This document shows, in pieces, positions 1 through 7,615 of a stretch of 40,089 nt of DNA. Where the stretch lies: IMG/VR virus record IMGVR_UViG_3300021962_000008, positions 1 through 40,089 of that record; one strand, given 5' to 3'. Under the pieces are notes generated by a model. That model saw only the letters and a list, made by a program, of their open reading frames with translations, had not been told where the DNA came from and searched no databases. The DNA is from a virus. Position 1 is the stretch's first letter; each line of letters starts with the position of its first letter. Position numbers and translations under genes: made by a program.

Positions 1-127
1 ACCGCATTGCCGGTTGACTCGGATTTGATGCGAACGATCGGATCATCTTGACTGCCGATCCGAGTGACGCTACCACCGCTGCGCGTGGGTATGGTCGCCC
101 GTTCGCCGCCGATGCTGGTGATGATGC
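1..127. repeat. Terminal redundancy, left copy
   Basis: Bases 1-127 are identical to 39963-40089. A repeat of exactly 127 bp at both contig ends is what a de Bruijn assembler with k=127 leaves on a circular or circularly permuted molecule. It is therefore more likely an assembly overlap than a true packaging repeat. A coding sequence reads without interruption through the joint, which supports circular closure. Confidence 0.95.
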
Positions 128-179
128 CATAGGCGCGGGCGCCTTGATACATCCAGCTCACACGGTCACCGCGTTTCAT
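1..179 (-). CDS. Tudor-like small protein (HVA1/DUF2945 type), 5' part, continues across the joint
   Basis: The gene starts at the ATG at 179 and runs leftward through base 1, continuing at 39962 to a stop at 39920, for 73 residues in all. It begins MKRGDRVSWMYQGARAYG and later carries SQDDPIVRIKSESTGNAV followed by KKQSEL. This matches the layout of the family called hypervirulence-associated protein TUDOR domain (DUF2945): a G-D-x-V-x-W opening, then DDP and TG-x-A-x-x-K-x-S-E-L near the end. The start overlaps the stop of the upstream gene in an ATGA. Its own stop overlaps the next start the same way, so it belongs to a coupled leftward chain. Its role in phages is unknown. Confidence 0.75.
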   Translation of the reverse strand, partial: MKRGDRVSWMYQGARAYGIITSIGGERATIPTRSGGSVTRIGSQDDPIVRIKSESTGNA

Positions 180-532
180 CGCCGTGCTCCACGTTTTGTA
201 GCCGACCTTCCGCCAAGTCGCGCTTTGCTTGCCGCAAGCTGTGCTTTCAGATCAGCCATACGAGCCTTGCTGGCTTCTAGTTTCTTGGTGGCTTCTGCTT
301 TTTTAGCACGCGCACCTGCTAATCCAGCTTTTGCTGATGCCACTTTGGCACTAGGAGCACTGGCCTTGAGCTTTGTTACTTTAGCTTCAAGTGCTTTCTG
401 CTCTTTATTGAGTTTGTTTGTTTCACGCTTTGCTGCGCGCCTGTCTGAATCTCTATCGCTGCGGTTGCCATAAGTGACACCACCGCCTCCAGAGAATCTT
501 CCAACGCGATCACGAATGTAACGACGTGCCAT
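176..532 (-). CDS. Basic coiled-coil small protein, unknown function
   Basis: This 118-residue protein opens MARRYIRDRVGRFSGGGG, an R-D-x-x-G-R-F start that I associate with small cyanophage proteins. Residues about 25-110 are almost entirely Lys, Ala, Glu, Arg and Leu and should form a long basic helix or coiled coil. There is no cysteine, signal peptide or membrane segment. It sits between the DUF6496-like gene, with which it shares base 532, and the Tudor-like gene, with which it overlaps by 4 nt. A nucleic-acid-binding or virion-internal role would fit the charge, but that is a guess. Confidence 0.7.
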   Translation of the reverse strand: MARRYIRDRVGRFSGGGGVTYGNRSDRDSDRRAAKRETNKLNKEQKALEAKVTKLKASAPSAKVASAKAGLAGARAKKAEATKKLEASKARMADLKAQLAASKARLGGRSATKRGARR

Positions 533-720
533 TATTTTGCTCCTTTGCGAGTTTTGCGGGATTTGCCGGCTTCAGACAGTGCGATCGCAATGGCCTGCTT
601 ACGGCTTTTGACCTTTGGACCCTTGCCGGGGCCGGGTTTGCCGCTTTTGAGTGTTCCGGCTTTGTACTCGCCCATCACCTTGCCGATCTTCTTCTCGGCC
701 TTGGTTGCTTTTTTGGCCAT
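532..720 (-). CDS. DUF6496-like small basic protein
   Basis: This 62-residue basic protein contains KKIGKVMGEYKAGTLKSG and then KVKSRKQAIAIALSEAGKS. I recognise that pair as the DUF6496 family, common in phages and bacteria but of unknown function. The Gly/Pro/Lys linker between the two blocks is typical. The gene lies in the run of small basic genes after the head protein. Its first two thirds are also covered by the out-of-frame 3' end of the gene at 599-892. A HIP1 octamer (581-588) lies inside it. Confidence 0.8.
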   Translation of the reverse strand: MAKKATKAEKKIGKVMGEYKAGTLKSGKPGPGKGPKVKSRKQAIAIALSEAGKSRKTRKGAK

Positions 721-892
721 AACGCCATTCGGTCACTGGGGTCAGCGTAACCATGTCCGTTGTTGCCCAATGCACATCACCGTTGGGTGCATGGCATAAA
801 ACCGCCGTCACCCATGCTTCACCGACAAGCGCCTCAACCGGATCGCTGTAGATATAACCGTTGCTGAAATGCCTAAGGCCTGGGAGTTCCAT
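599..892 (-). CDS. Hypothetical protein overlapping the DUF6496-like gene
   Basis: The frame encodes 97 residues. The first 57 or so (MELPGLRHFSNGYIYSDPVE onward, including HWATTDMVTLTPVTEW) look like a normal folded protein and fill what would otherwise be a 150-nt gap. After about residue 57 the frame enters the DUF6496-like gene in another phase and becomes an Arg/Gln/Lys-rich shadow. The start overlaps the end of the head-morphogenesis gene by 20 nt. Either the proteins truly overlap by 122 nt, or the ancestral gene ended near 720 and lost its stop. I do not recognise the family. Confidence 0.55.
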   Translation of the reverse strand: MELPGLRHFSNGYIYSDPVEALVGEAWVTAVLCHAPNGDVHWATTDMVTLTPVTEWRYGQKSNQGREEDRQGDGRVQSRNTQKRQTRPRQGSKGQKP

Positions 893-2063
893 AGCGCGCC
901 CGGAGTTGATCCAAGGTTAGTTCTGATCCATCATCGCGCACTAGTTTCGCGATGGCATCCTTGGGACCGTACTTTTCCGACAGCTTGCGGAAATACGGCA
1001 CCTTGTTAGCGCCCAATGCTTTAGCCTGCGTCGCTAAATCTTGCTTAGCTAGCCATTGGCCATAGGATTCATTGATCGGCACCTGTCCTGCAGCGCTGGC
1101 GCGTGTTGCAGTGGTTGACGGCGGCAGAATGTCTGGATCAATAATCGGCACTGTTGTGCTGCGACAGTTGAAATGCTGCGGCGGCATTGGGCCTTTACCG
1201 TATTCAAATTCGCGGCCGTCCAGTGCTGCACAGATTGCGCTAGTGCGCGTGTCCAGTGTGGCCACATAGCGGTAACGCTTGGTTACATCTTGATTAGCCT
1301 CGTACACCTGTTGACTGGCGGTGTTAGCAACTTGGTTGACACTGGTGCGCACTAGCGCAAGGATCTGATTGTCGGCTACGGATGTGGCTTGACCGCCTGC
1401 TGCTGCTAGCTGCTTGACGGTTTTAGCACGCTCGCCAAATTGCAATGATCCGATCAGGCGCTTGGCGATATCAGGCGTTGGCTCACCCGTCAGCAGTCCC
1501 TGCCGTACCACTTGGTTGAAACGCTCGGCTTGATCGACGGCGATGCCGCGGAATGCTTTTTGTACTACCTCGCCATTGGGCAGCGTGATGGTGGCACCTT
1601 GCGCAGCAGTGAGGCTGAATGTCTGTGGTGCGCCTTGCACGGCGGCCACAAGATCATCGCTTAATGCCACCACGTTGATCTGCGTCGGATCAGTTGTAAC
1701 CACCGATTGCGCAAACTGCGGGCTGATTTCAACAGTGCGTACTGCATCGCGCTGGCCTGCTGGCAGCACACGCCGTAATTGATCCTCGACAAATTCAGAT
1801 TGCAGCTGCGCAATGCCCTGCAGTTCGATTGCTGTTAGCTCGGTGCTGTCGCCAGCCCATGTATCGAGGCTGTCCTTGAGTTGCGCAAGAATGCCACGAA
1901 GCCGTGCCGCCTTGACTGGAGCCGCTAACTCATCAATGGCGCGCAGTTGGTTGACCGCATCAATGATGATGTCGTTGTAGGCATTAATGATGCGCCGAGC
2001 AACGCTATTGCTGAACCTGTTCAGGTCGATCGCGTTGCGGTATAGCGCTTCTGGTGTTGCCAT
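873..2063 (-). CDS. Phage head morphogenesis protein (Mu gpF / SPP1 gp7-like)
   Basis: This 396-residue minor head protein should sit at the portal vertex inside the capsid. Its family signature is at residues 265-307: RYRYVATLDTRTSAICAALD followed by PPQHFNCRSTTVPI, with the conserved D271, T272, C278 and the H-F-N-C-R block. The N-terminal 250 residues are mostly helical, as usual for gp7-like proteins. It lies downstream of the portal and the terminase, the normal order for this module. The start shares base 2063 with the stop of the small gene upstream (TGATG). The family is secure; the exact role, ejection or head assembly, varies between phages. Confidence 0.9.
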   Translation of the reverse strand: MATPEALYRNAIDLNRFSNSVARRIINAYNDIIIDAVNQLRAIDELAAPVKAARLRGILAQLKDSLDTWAGDSTELTAIELQGIAQLQSEFVEDQLRRVLPAGQRDAVRTVEISPQFAQSVVTTDPTQINVVALSDDLVAAVQGAPQTFSLTAAQGATITLPNGEVVQKAFRGIAVDQAERFNQVVRQGLLTGEPTPDIAKRLIGSLQFGERAKTVKQLAAAGGQATSVADNQILALVRTSVNQVANTASQQVYEANQDVTKRYRYVATLDTRTSAICAALDGREFEYGKGPMPPQHFNCRSTTVPIIDPDILPPSTTATRASAAGQVPINESYGQWLAKQDLATQAKALGANKVPYFRKLSEKYGPKDAIAKLVRDDGSELTLDQLRARYGTPRP

Positions 2064-2272
2064 CAGATGATGCCAAGCTGATCGGGCCGATACTGCGATC
2101 TGATGCTTACATCGGCGCCACGGGCAAGGGCACCGCGGACTGCTGCGGCAAATGCGTCGAAACCATTTTGGCCATCTTCCATGATCACCATCTCGTCTAC
2201 CTCAGCAGCCTTGCCATTTTTGTAATACTTCATGCGCACTACGGCCAGCACCTCATCAGGTAGCTCGCACAT
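2063..2272 (-). CDS. Hypothetical protein between portal and head protein
   Basis: I place the start at the ATG at 2272, just after the portal stop (2280-2282), giving 69 residues that begin MCELPDEVLAVVRMKYYKNG. The frame is open further upstream to 2380, but that part is a shadow of the portal C-terminus. The protein has mixed composition and no membrane segment. Its stop overlaps the next start as TGATG, which suggests coupled translation. The family is not recognised. Confidence 0.65.
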   Translation of the reverse strand: MCELPDEVLAVVRMKYYKNGKAAEVDEMVIMEDGQNGFDAFAAAVRGALARGADVSIRSQYRPDQLGII

Positions 2273-2279
2273 GGTGTAA

Positions 2280-3725
2280 TCAAGTCCCGGCCTCCTCGGC
2301 TTCTTCGGCTCCACCAAGATCATCAGCATCACTAACCAGTCTGTCAGCACGTCCAGCGCCCTGTAGATCAAGCCCGCCATTGGACGTTGCCTCTAGTTCT
2401 TCTTCTACGTCAAAATTATCGCCAAGGACATCACCTTCGGCCAGTTCGGTGAGCAGCGTTTCTTGCGAGATCGTGCCAGCGGTGTAGAGCGACAGTAGCG
2501 CTTGAATGTCCTGCGGTTCAAGGCGTGCGCCAAGGAAGTCACGGTTGACATAGGCGCTGCCGGCCGCGGCCTCATTGCCAAGGTACTGCGCATGAAACTG
2601 CAGGCTGTTATCAATCATGTCCTGCACGTTCTGCGCGATCACCATCATGGTGCTATCGCCTTGGCTGCGATCAATGCGTTTTGCCTCGGCGGTCTCTGCG
2701 GTCAGCTTTTGGCCAAGCACTGCCGACAGGCCAAGTTCATTGATCTGCAGCGCTAGTTGTTCAAGGCGGCGAAACTGCGCTTCAAAGCTCTTGCCTGCTG
2801 GTTCGATGTATTCAGCACGGCCATCAGCAGGAAAAGCGATCGCCTCGCCAGGGCCAGCGCTGACCTCTTCTGCTGCAGACGGGAAACCATAAAACGCCAG
2901 CATCGGCACAGCACTGATGTGTAGCTGATTGTCGAGGTCTGACTGGATCTGGTAGGTCTTCAGGTTCAACTCGGCAATGTCTTCAAGCGGCGGGCGCGAC
3001 TCCATAAAGCCATGCCGCTGGGCGTAAGCAACGCTGAACGGAATTTCGCTAAGGCTGGTGCGGCCTTCATCAACGACGGCAAACTCGCCGCTGTCTTGCC
3101 GCTGATGCAAACGGTATTCGCCTGGCGTTAGCACACGGATCTGCTCAACTGCCTTTTCGCCGTATTCACCATCCGGCACGATCACGGTTTCCTGCAGCCG
3201 CAACTGCGTTAGTACCTGTGCGCCTTCTTTTGTTTCAGTGCGCCAGCCAAGAATCTGCCTAGGCGTGTAGGTCACCCAATAGGGCCTACCCCCATCAGCC
3301 GGTGCATCCACCAAGACACCAACGTGGCCATAGCGGACCATTTTGCGTGCGGTTTCGTAGGTCCAGACATTGAGGTCATTGCCTTGCAGGTCTACATCGA
3401 ACAGTTGCTCGCGGATAACGTCAGCGGTGTCATCCAATCGCACCGGCTTACGGGTCAACATGCCAGCCAACATGCGCTCTAGGCGGATGTAGTACGGCGG
3501 GCACACGCTGCGTGCTAGGCGATTGTCATAGGACTCGTCCAGTTCGCGTGGTTCTTGCGGCAGGTAACGGCGATGCTTGCGGCGCATCCCGTAAGTGCCT
3601 TGCAACAGGTCCTCGATCAGGATCCAATGCGGCTCTTGCGCGTACCATGCCGTATTGGGATCGTTGACCTTTGAAACGGTCCGCTGCGCTAGTGGGCGAT
3701 CGTATGCGTTGTATCCGGAATACAT
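2280..3725 (-). CDS. Portal protein (DUF4055 family)
   Basis: This 481-residue protein is the dodecameric portal through which DNA enters and leaves the capsid. DUF4055-type features are the N-terminal YAQEPHWILIEDLLQGTYGM, the block RPYWVTYTPRQILGWRTE at about residues 150-167, and the stem/wing segment TYQIQSDLDNQLHISAVPML. The C-terminus is acidic (DADDLGGAEEAEEAGT). The length is normal for the family. It follows the terminase and three small genes and precedes the Mu gpF-like protein, the usual packaging-head order. A HIP1 octamer lies at 2836-2843. Confidence 0.92.
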   Translation of the reverse strand: MYSGYNAYDRPLAQRTVSKVNDPNTAWYAQEPHWILIEDLLQGTYGMRRKHRRYLPQEPRELDESYDNRLARSVCPPYYIRLERMLAGMLTRKPVRLDDTADVIREQLFDVDLQGNDLNVWTYETARKMVRYGHVGVLVDAPADGGRPYWVTYTPRQILGWRTETKEGAQVLTQLRLQETVIVPDGEYGEKAVEQIRVLTPGEYRLHQRQDSGEFAVVDEGRTSLSEIPFSVAYAQRHGFMESRPPLEDIAELNLKTYQIQSDLDNQLHISAVPMLAFYGFPSAAEEVSAGPGEAIAFPADGRAEYIEPAGKSFEAQFRRLEQLALQINELGLSAVLGQKLTAETAEAKRIDRSQGDSTMMVIAQNVQDMIDNSLQFHAQYLGNEAAAGSAYVNRDFLGARLEPQDIQALLSLYTAGTISQETLLTELAEGDVLGDNFDVEEELEATSNGGLDLQGAGRADRLVSDADDLGGAEEAEEAGT

Positions 3726-3758
3726 TAGATCGCCCGCGCAGGCCTTATCGGCTTTAGT

Positions 3759-3902
3759 TTACGGCTTCAGGTTGGGATGACAGGCGGGATGGTTGTGATG
3801 AGCTTGAACGGCTTGGTCACGGCCAGCAGCAATGCCAGCGCAATAGATCATGAACAGCAGCACAAGAGCGGCGACGCTGTTCCAAAAAGGATTGCGGATC
3901 AT
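3759..3902 (-). CDS. Small single-span membrane protein
   Basis: This 47-residue protein starts at the ATG at 3902, which overlaps the stop of the upstream gene in an ATGA. One hydrophobic helix (FWNSVAALVLLFMIYCAGIA, residues 5-24) is followed by a short His- and Pro-rich tail. The longer frame to 4001 is a shadow of the upstream gene. It could be a small inner-membrane accessory protein. Its position beside the portal rather than the lysis genes argues against a holin. The function is unknown. Confidence 0.6.
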   Translation of the reverse strand: MIRNPFWNSVAALVLLFMIYCAGIAAGRDQAVQAHHNHPACHPNLKP

Positions 3903-4189
3903 GGTAGTGGTGGAATGGTTTGGATTGACATTTCGGATCGCGGAACCCACCACAGCCGTGTGGTGCGTACGCCGTCGGTGGTCATGATGTCTTGCTCCCA
4001 TGCGACGTAGACAGCGGAATCTTCGCGGATCCAGATGTCGCCTTCCGCAAATGGAGAGGACGACGGAATGTAAATGGCGCCCTTGCAGGGCTGATAAAGC
4101 CCTAGGGCGTGATACTCGGCTTCGGTAAACTTTGCAAAATCGGGGGCTTGCGCCCCCTGTTGAGGTTCAGCTGACGGCATGGTTGGCAA
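3899..4189 (-). CDS. Hypothetical protein
   Basis: The protein has 96 residues, with a short Pro/Gln-rich N-terminus and then a compact beta-rich section (KGAIYIPSSSPFAEGDIWIR, SAVYVAWEQDIMTTDGV, TTRLWWVPRSEM). There is no membrane segment. It overlaps the upstream gene by 23 nt and couples to the small membrane-protein gene by a 4-nt overlap. I do not recognise the family. Confidence 0.7.
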   Translation of the reverse strand: MPTMPSAEPQQGAQAPDFAKFTEAEYHALGLYQPCKGAIYIPSSSPFAEGDIWIREDSAVYVAWEQDIMTTDGVRTTRLWWVPRSEMSIQTIPPLP

Positions 4190-4433
4190 TCATGGTGTCG
4201 GCGGTTGTCAGGCGCTGCATCAGCTTGGGCAGGATGTGAAAGTGACGCTCGCGCTTGGCAGTCTCGATCATGTCGAGGGTTTCAGCGCGAAACTCCTTCC
4301 ACTCTTGACGCTGTGACTTGTGAGCGGGCTTGCGAGCAGGTGTAATCACCACGGTCTCAGCAAGTTGAGCGAGATTCTGAGCCTTGAAGGCAGCAATCTC
4401 GGCAGCGGTGCGGGTGGGGTTAAAGCGGGTCAT
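4167..4433 (-). CDS. Hypothetical basic helical protein
   Basis: The ATG at 4433 gives 88 residues beginning MTRFNPTRTAAEIAAFKAQN. A TTG at 4448 would add five residues. The protein is helical and rich in Lys, Arg, Ala and Glu, with a C-terminal segment FHILPKLMQRLTTADTMIAN. It is the first gene after a promoter-like sequence at 4470-4498, so it probably heads a transcript that includes the portal. The family is not recognised. Confidence 0.65.
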   Translation of the reverse strand: MTRFNPTRTAAEIAAFKAQNLAQLAETVVITPARKPAHKSQRQEWKEFRAETLDMIETAKRERHFHILPKLMQRLTTADTMIANHAVS

Positions 4434-4469
4434 GGGTGGGATTTGCAATGCCCTCTCGGGCGTGATCCA

Positions 4470-4498
4470 ATAATGGCACCTTATGCCGCCGTGGTCAA
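4470..4498 (-). promoter_or_regulatory. Sigma-70-type promoter before the portal operon
   Basis: Reading leftward, TTGACC (4498-4493) and CATTAT (4475-4470) are separated by 17 bp. This fits a consensus promoter with transcription starting near 4463, just upstream of the gene at 4433. The -35 region is embedded in GGTTGACCACGGC, which also occurs at the rightward promoter at 15564. Confidence 0.6.
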
Positions 4499-4504
4499 CC
4501 CCCC

Positions 4505-5854
4505 TTAATAGAGCCTGATGCCAGTGCCGCGACCGGCACCAGCGTGTAGCGGGTTGAACTCGCGCCAGATCAGGTAGCCCAGTGCGTCGTTCATGTGGTC
4601 AAAGCCGGCGTCCTTATCCGGCTCGCCCCGGTCGGTGTAGCACTGCAGCTCTAGGCACTCGATTACCCGTTTGCAGCGTTCGGCTACTTGCAACCTGACC
4701 TGACCTTTGCCGTTTTCCAGCAAAGCCTGAACAGCAGCCACCCGATCACGAACGGGAGGATTGGCACGCGGCGACTGGTTTGACATGCCATAGGACTCAA
4801 GGATCTGCACATCGGTTTGGCTTGCATTAGTGCTGCGGTTGCCGCCACTGGCATCTGGGTAGGCATACATGCGCCGCTCGGGGTAACGCCTGACGATCTC
4901 CTGCGCCAGTGCGTCGGTGTCATGGGCGCCACTGATCTCATCAATGACCAGCAGGCTGCTGCCAAGCCTGACGGCGATCACCGCCGACATGTTGCCAACG
5001 TTGAAGTCAACGCCGATGCGCAGCGGCTCGCGGTCGGTATCAGGTAACTCGCTGACCACATGCTTAGCGCGGTCAAAGCGGTCATAAACCTGTCCAGTTG
5101 TCAGGTTGACGAACTCGCCGTCGAGGTATGCCCGCAACAGGCTCGGGTCGTAGTTGGCTTCTAGCCGTTCGATGAAGTCCGGCGGCAGGTGCGGGTTGTC
5201 AACGGTGCGCATCTTGATTAGATGCCGATCAGGCCTTGCCTTGGCTTCATCGCTGCCGAAGGTGTTCCACATCCAGCGGAAGCCCTCAGGCGTCGATGCA
5301 GCGCCAAACTGCCTGACATTGCCAGCACGCAAGCGGCCAAGGATCTTAGGGAATGCCTTATTGGCAATGCTGGGCGTCACGGTGTCGATCTCATCTGCCA
5401 GCACCCATGCCAGGTTCAAACCGATAATGCGGGACCAGTTCTCAAAGGATCGGCACAGGATTTTTGTATCACCGCCCGGCAGGTGCAGCATGTACTCCGG
5501 CAACGGGCTTGCTCTGAAGGTGTATGGGATCTCGTACGCCTCTAAAAAAAACTCGAAGTCCGTCTGCCAAATGTCGCGGATCAGCGGGCCGGTCGGCTCC
5601 ATCACCGCGCCTATAAAGCCCTGATTGGCCGCGGCGAGCATCACGGCCTTGGCGCATAACGCCCGTGTCTTGCCAGCGCCATAACCAGCGCTGATGCCCA
5701 ATATCTGCGTGCTGGTGTCATCAACGAAAGCAAGCTGCCCAGGGTGCAGGTCTGCGCGGATTCTCTCTAACAACTCTGCAGTGTCCTGCTGCGTAGCAGT
5801 ATTCATAAACCCAAGCAGGGTGCCAGGTTCGCAGATGCCGTTGAGCAGGCTCAC
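4505..5854 (-). CDS. terL: Terminase large subunit
   Basis: This 449-residue ATPase/nuclease packages DNA through the portal. The ATPase half has Walker A GYGAGKT (residues 57-63) and Walker B VLADEID (151-157), with ASTPEG (186-191) as the coupling motif. The nuclease half has an RNase H-like site: GVDFNVG with D283, YPDASGG with D334, and DHMNDALGY with D423. The start at 5854 overlaps the small-subunit stop as ATGA; an internal Met at 17 is less likely because of this coupling. It is full length. Confidence 0.95.
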   Translation of the reverse strand: MSLLNGICEPGTLLGFMNTATQQDTAELLERIRADLHPGQLAFVDDTSTQILGISAGYGAGKTRALCAKAVMLAAANQGFIGAVMEPTGPLIRDIWQTDFEFFLEAYEIPYTFRASPLPEYMLHLPGGDTKILCRSFENWSRIIGLNLAWVLADEIDTVTPSIANKAFPKILGRLRAGNVRQFGAASTPEGFRWMWNTFGSDEAKARPDRHLIKMRTVDNPHLPPDFIERLEANYDPSLLRAYLDGEFVNLTTGQVYDRFDRAKHVVSELPDTDREPLRIGVDFNVGNMSAVIAVRLGSSLLVIDEISGAHDTDALAQEIVRRYPERRMYAYPDASGGNRSTNASQTDVQILESYGMSNQSPRANPPVRDRVAAVQALLENGKGQVRLQVAERCKRVIECLELQCYTDRGEPDKDAGFDHMNDALGYLIWREFNPLHAGAGRGTGIRLY

Positions 5855-6174
5855 GACATCTCAAACCGCAGCAACTTTGCTTGATCCTCTAGCGCCTTAA
5901 TAGCAATGCTGAGGTTGCCCTTTTCGCGTGCCTGACGCTCGTAATCGGCCAAGCGCGCCACAGCAGCAGCAAGCCATTGCGGGCGCTCTAGCTCAGCATC
6001 CAGTTGCATTAACTGGCGGGCGCGGGACATATAAAGCTCAGCCTGCCGTTCAGATACGTCCCACGTTTCTGCGGCATAGCGAAGAATTTGCGTTCTGCTG
6101 TAAGCACGCAAAAGGAGATCGTAAACGGTATTTACCCGTTCATCGATCTCCACGTTGGTGCTCTTTTTAGCCAC
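5851..6174 (-). CDS. Terminase small subunit-like protein
   Basis: This 107-residue protein is likely the DNA-recognition partner of the terminase. Residues 12-55 (VYDLLLRAYSRTQILRYAAE then WDVSERQAELYMSRARQL) form a helix-turn-helix resembling those of small terminase subunits. Residues 60-107 are helical and could make the oligomerisation core. It lies directly before the large subunit with a 4-nt overlap, as expected. The DNA site it recognises is not identified. Confidence 0.85.
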   Translation of the reverse strand: MAKKSTNVEIDERVNTVYDLLLRAYSRTQILRYAAETWDVSERQAELYMSRARQLMQLDAELERPQWLAAAVARLADYERQAREKGNLSIAIKALEDQAKLLRFEMS

Positions 6175-6178
6175 CTAC

Positions 6179-7219
6179 TTAATTGCGAATTTGAACCGGC
6201 ATAACGAGATATGTCTGCCCTTTTACGTTAGCCGGGGTCAACACTACAGGAGTTGTAGCAGCGTTGGCGTGCAGTGTAACCGATTCATGGCCTTTGAAGG
6301 CTTTAAGGCCGTCGAGCAGGTAATGCACGTTGAATGCCCAAGTGCCAGTAGCGGTGCCGTCTATGTCTAGCTGCTCCTTGCCGTTGTTGGCATCGGCTTC
6401 GGCGGTGATGGTGAGTGTGCCATCAGCAACGGTGAGCTTAACGATCGAGTTGTGCGCTTCTGCGATGAGTGCCACGCGCTCTAGGCAACGGGCTAGGCGA
6501 TGACGGTCTGCGGTGATGGTGTGCTTGAACTTTGGCGGGATGAGTGCCGCGACGTCTGGGTATTTGCCATCAAGAATGCGGCTGTAGATGGTGATGCCAT
6601 CGGCAGTGGTGATAACGGCCTGACCACTAGCGTGCGCGATCGTGACGGCTTGATCTTGAAGTAGCCGCATGGTGCTGGCTGGTAGCACCAGGTCAATGCC
6701 ATCGGGCAGGTCTACGGCATAGCGCATCAGGCGATGGCCGTCTGTTGCCTCCATGTGACCACTGGCGAGGTGGATGCCTTGCAGCATTGCTTTGCTGATA
6801 TCGGTGCTGGTGCATGGCAGGCAGGCGCGTACACCGGCTGACAGCATCAGTTCGGTGCAATCGGCCTCAACTACAGGCAAGGCGGGGTAATCGGCCGCAT
6901 CCTGCACAGCAAGCCCGTAGGAGGCCCCAGAAGCCACGAGAGCGCCATCCGAGAGGGTCAGTACCTCGCCATCCTCAAAACGGCTCACAAGGCCTGCTAG
7001 CAGCCTATGAGGCAATGCAACGGTGCCGGCTGCTTCTACTGCTGCTGGCACGCTGACGCTGATGCCAAGGTCCAGGTTGAAGCCGGTGATGGTCATGCGG
7101 CCATCAGCAGCGGCAACCAGCGCGCAACTCAGGATCGGGTGACTGGTGCTGGTGGCGATAGCGGGCGCCACGGTACGCAGCGCATAGGCGAGATCGCCTT
7201 GGGTGGTGATGAGTTTCAT
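6179..7219 (-). CDS. dnaN: DNA polymerase III beta subunit (sliding clamp)
   Basis: The ATG at 7219, which overlaps the stop of the DUF3310 gene as ATGA, gives a 346-residue protein beginning MKLITTQGDLAYALRTVAPA. Family features are STSHPILSCALVAA in domain 1, KAMLQGIHLASGHMEATDGH with the conserved ATDGHRL in domain 2, and ILDGKYPDVAALIPP in domain 3. The C-terminus YLVMPVQIRN matches the usual YLVMPVRL ending. It is slightly shorter than host clamps (about 365-385) but has all three domains. No phage DNA polymerase or clamp loader is visible, so it presumably engages host Pol III. It lies with the terminase genes, not the rightward replication genes. Confidence 0.93.
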   Translation of the reverse strand: MKLITTQGDLAYALRTVAPAIATSTSHPILSCALVAAADGRMTITGFNLDLGISVSVPAAVEAAGTVALPHRLLAGLVSRFEDGEVLTLSDGALVASGASYGLAVQDAADYPALPVVEADCTELMLSAGVRACLPCTSTDISKAMLQGIHLASGHMEATDGHRLMRYAVDLPDGIDLVLPASTMRLLQDQAVTIAHASGQAVITTADGITIYSRILDGKYPDVAALIPPKFKHTITADRHRLARCLERVALIAEAHNSIVKLTVADGTLTITAEADANNGKEQLDIDGTATGTWAFNVHYLLDGLKAFKGHESVTLHANAATTPVVLTPANVKGQTYLVMPVQIRN

Positions 7220-7428
7220 TGATGCAGGTGAGTGAGATACCAAACGGCTTTAGCCAGATCCTGATCGCCACCCTTAAGCCGTTCGCGCCAGAGATATTTC
7301 ATTGCATTGCCTTTGATGTATCCGCGCCATTCGTCTGGTGTGAGTGCTGCGCGGATGGCATCAATGCATTCAATGCTGCTGGCGGTGTAGTGGTCAGGGT
7401 GATTAACAGGATCAGACACTAGCTGCAT
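7216..7428 (-). CDS. DUF3310 family protein
   Basis: The ATG at 7428 gives a 70-residue protein beginning MQLVSDPVNHPDHYTASSIE. The family pattern is plain: V-N-H-P-x-H-Y, then E-C-I-D, then GNAMKYLWRERLKGG followed by DLAKAVWYL. DUF3310 proteins are common in phages and are sometimes annotated as SaV-like or nucleotide-kinase-associated; their biochemical role is not established. The start overlaps the upstream gene by 17 nt and the stop couples to the sliding-clamp gene by 4 nt. Confidence 0.88.
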   Translation of the reverse strand: MQLVSDPVNHPDHYTASSIECIDAIRAALTPDEWRGYIKGNAMKYLWRERLKGGDQDLAKAVWYLTHLHQ

Positions 7429-7615
7429 GGGTGAGGTAATCGATGATGCGATCGAAGTCGCCTTGAAAATTGGCGACCAGTTCAGCGGGGATGGGCTGAC
7501 CATCATCGGTGGCATTGTCCATGACCGCGGCGGCGCACGCAAGGGCCATGTCGGTGATGTCGCTCAGTCGATCGATGACGGGTTGCTGTTTGGTTGAGAC
7601 GAGGATGGGATCCAT
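7412..7615 (-). CDS. Hypothetical protein
   Basis: This 67-residue, acidic, mainly helical protein starts MDPILVSTKQQPVIDRLSDI and ends FDRIIDYLTHAASV. It overlaps the ribbon-helix-helix gene by 52 nt and the DUF3310 gene by 17 nt. It could act with the upstream regulator, for example as a partner, but nothing in the sequence proves this. The family is not recognised. Confidence 0.6.
   Translation of the reverse strand: MDPILVSTKQQPVIDRLSDITDMALACAAAVMDNATDDGQPIPAELVANFQGDFDRIIDYLTHAASV

Noticed and set aside
5530-5560. Frameshift at the T8 run in the terminase gene
   Set aside because: The -1 frame beyond it gives Arg/Ala/Gly-rich shadow sequence and the zero frame is a complete terminase with all motifs.
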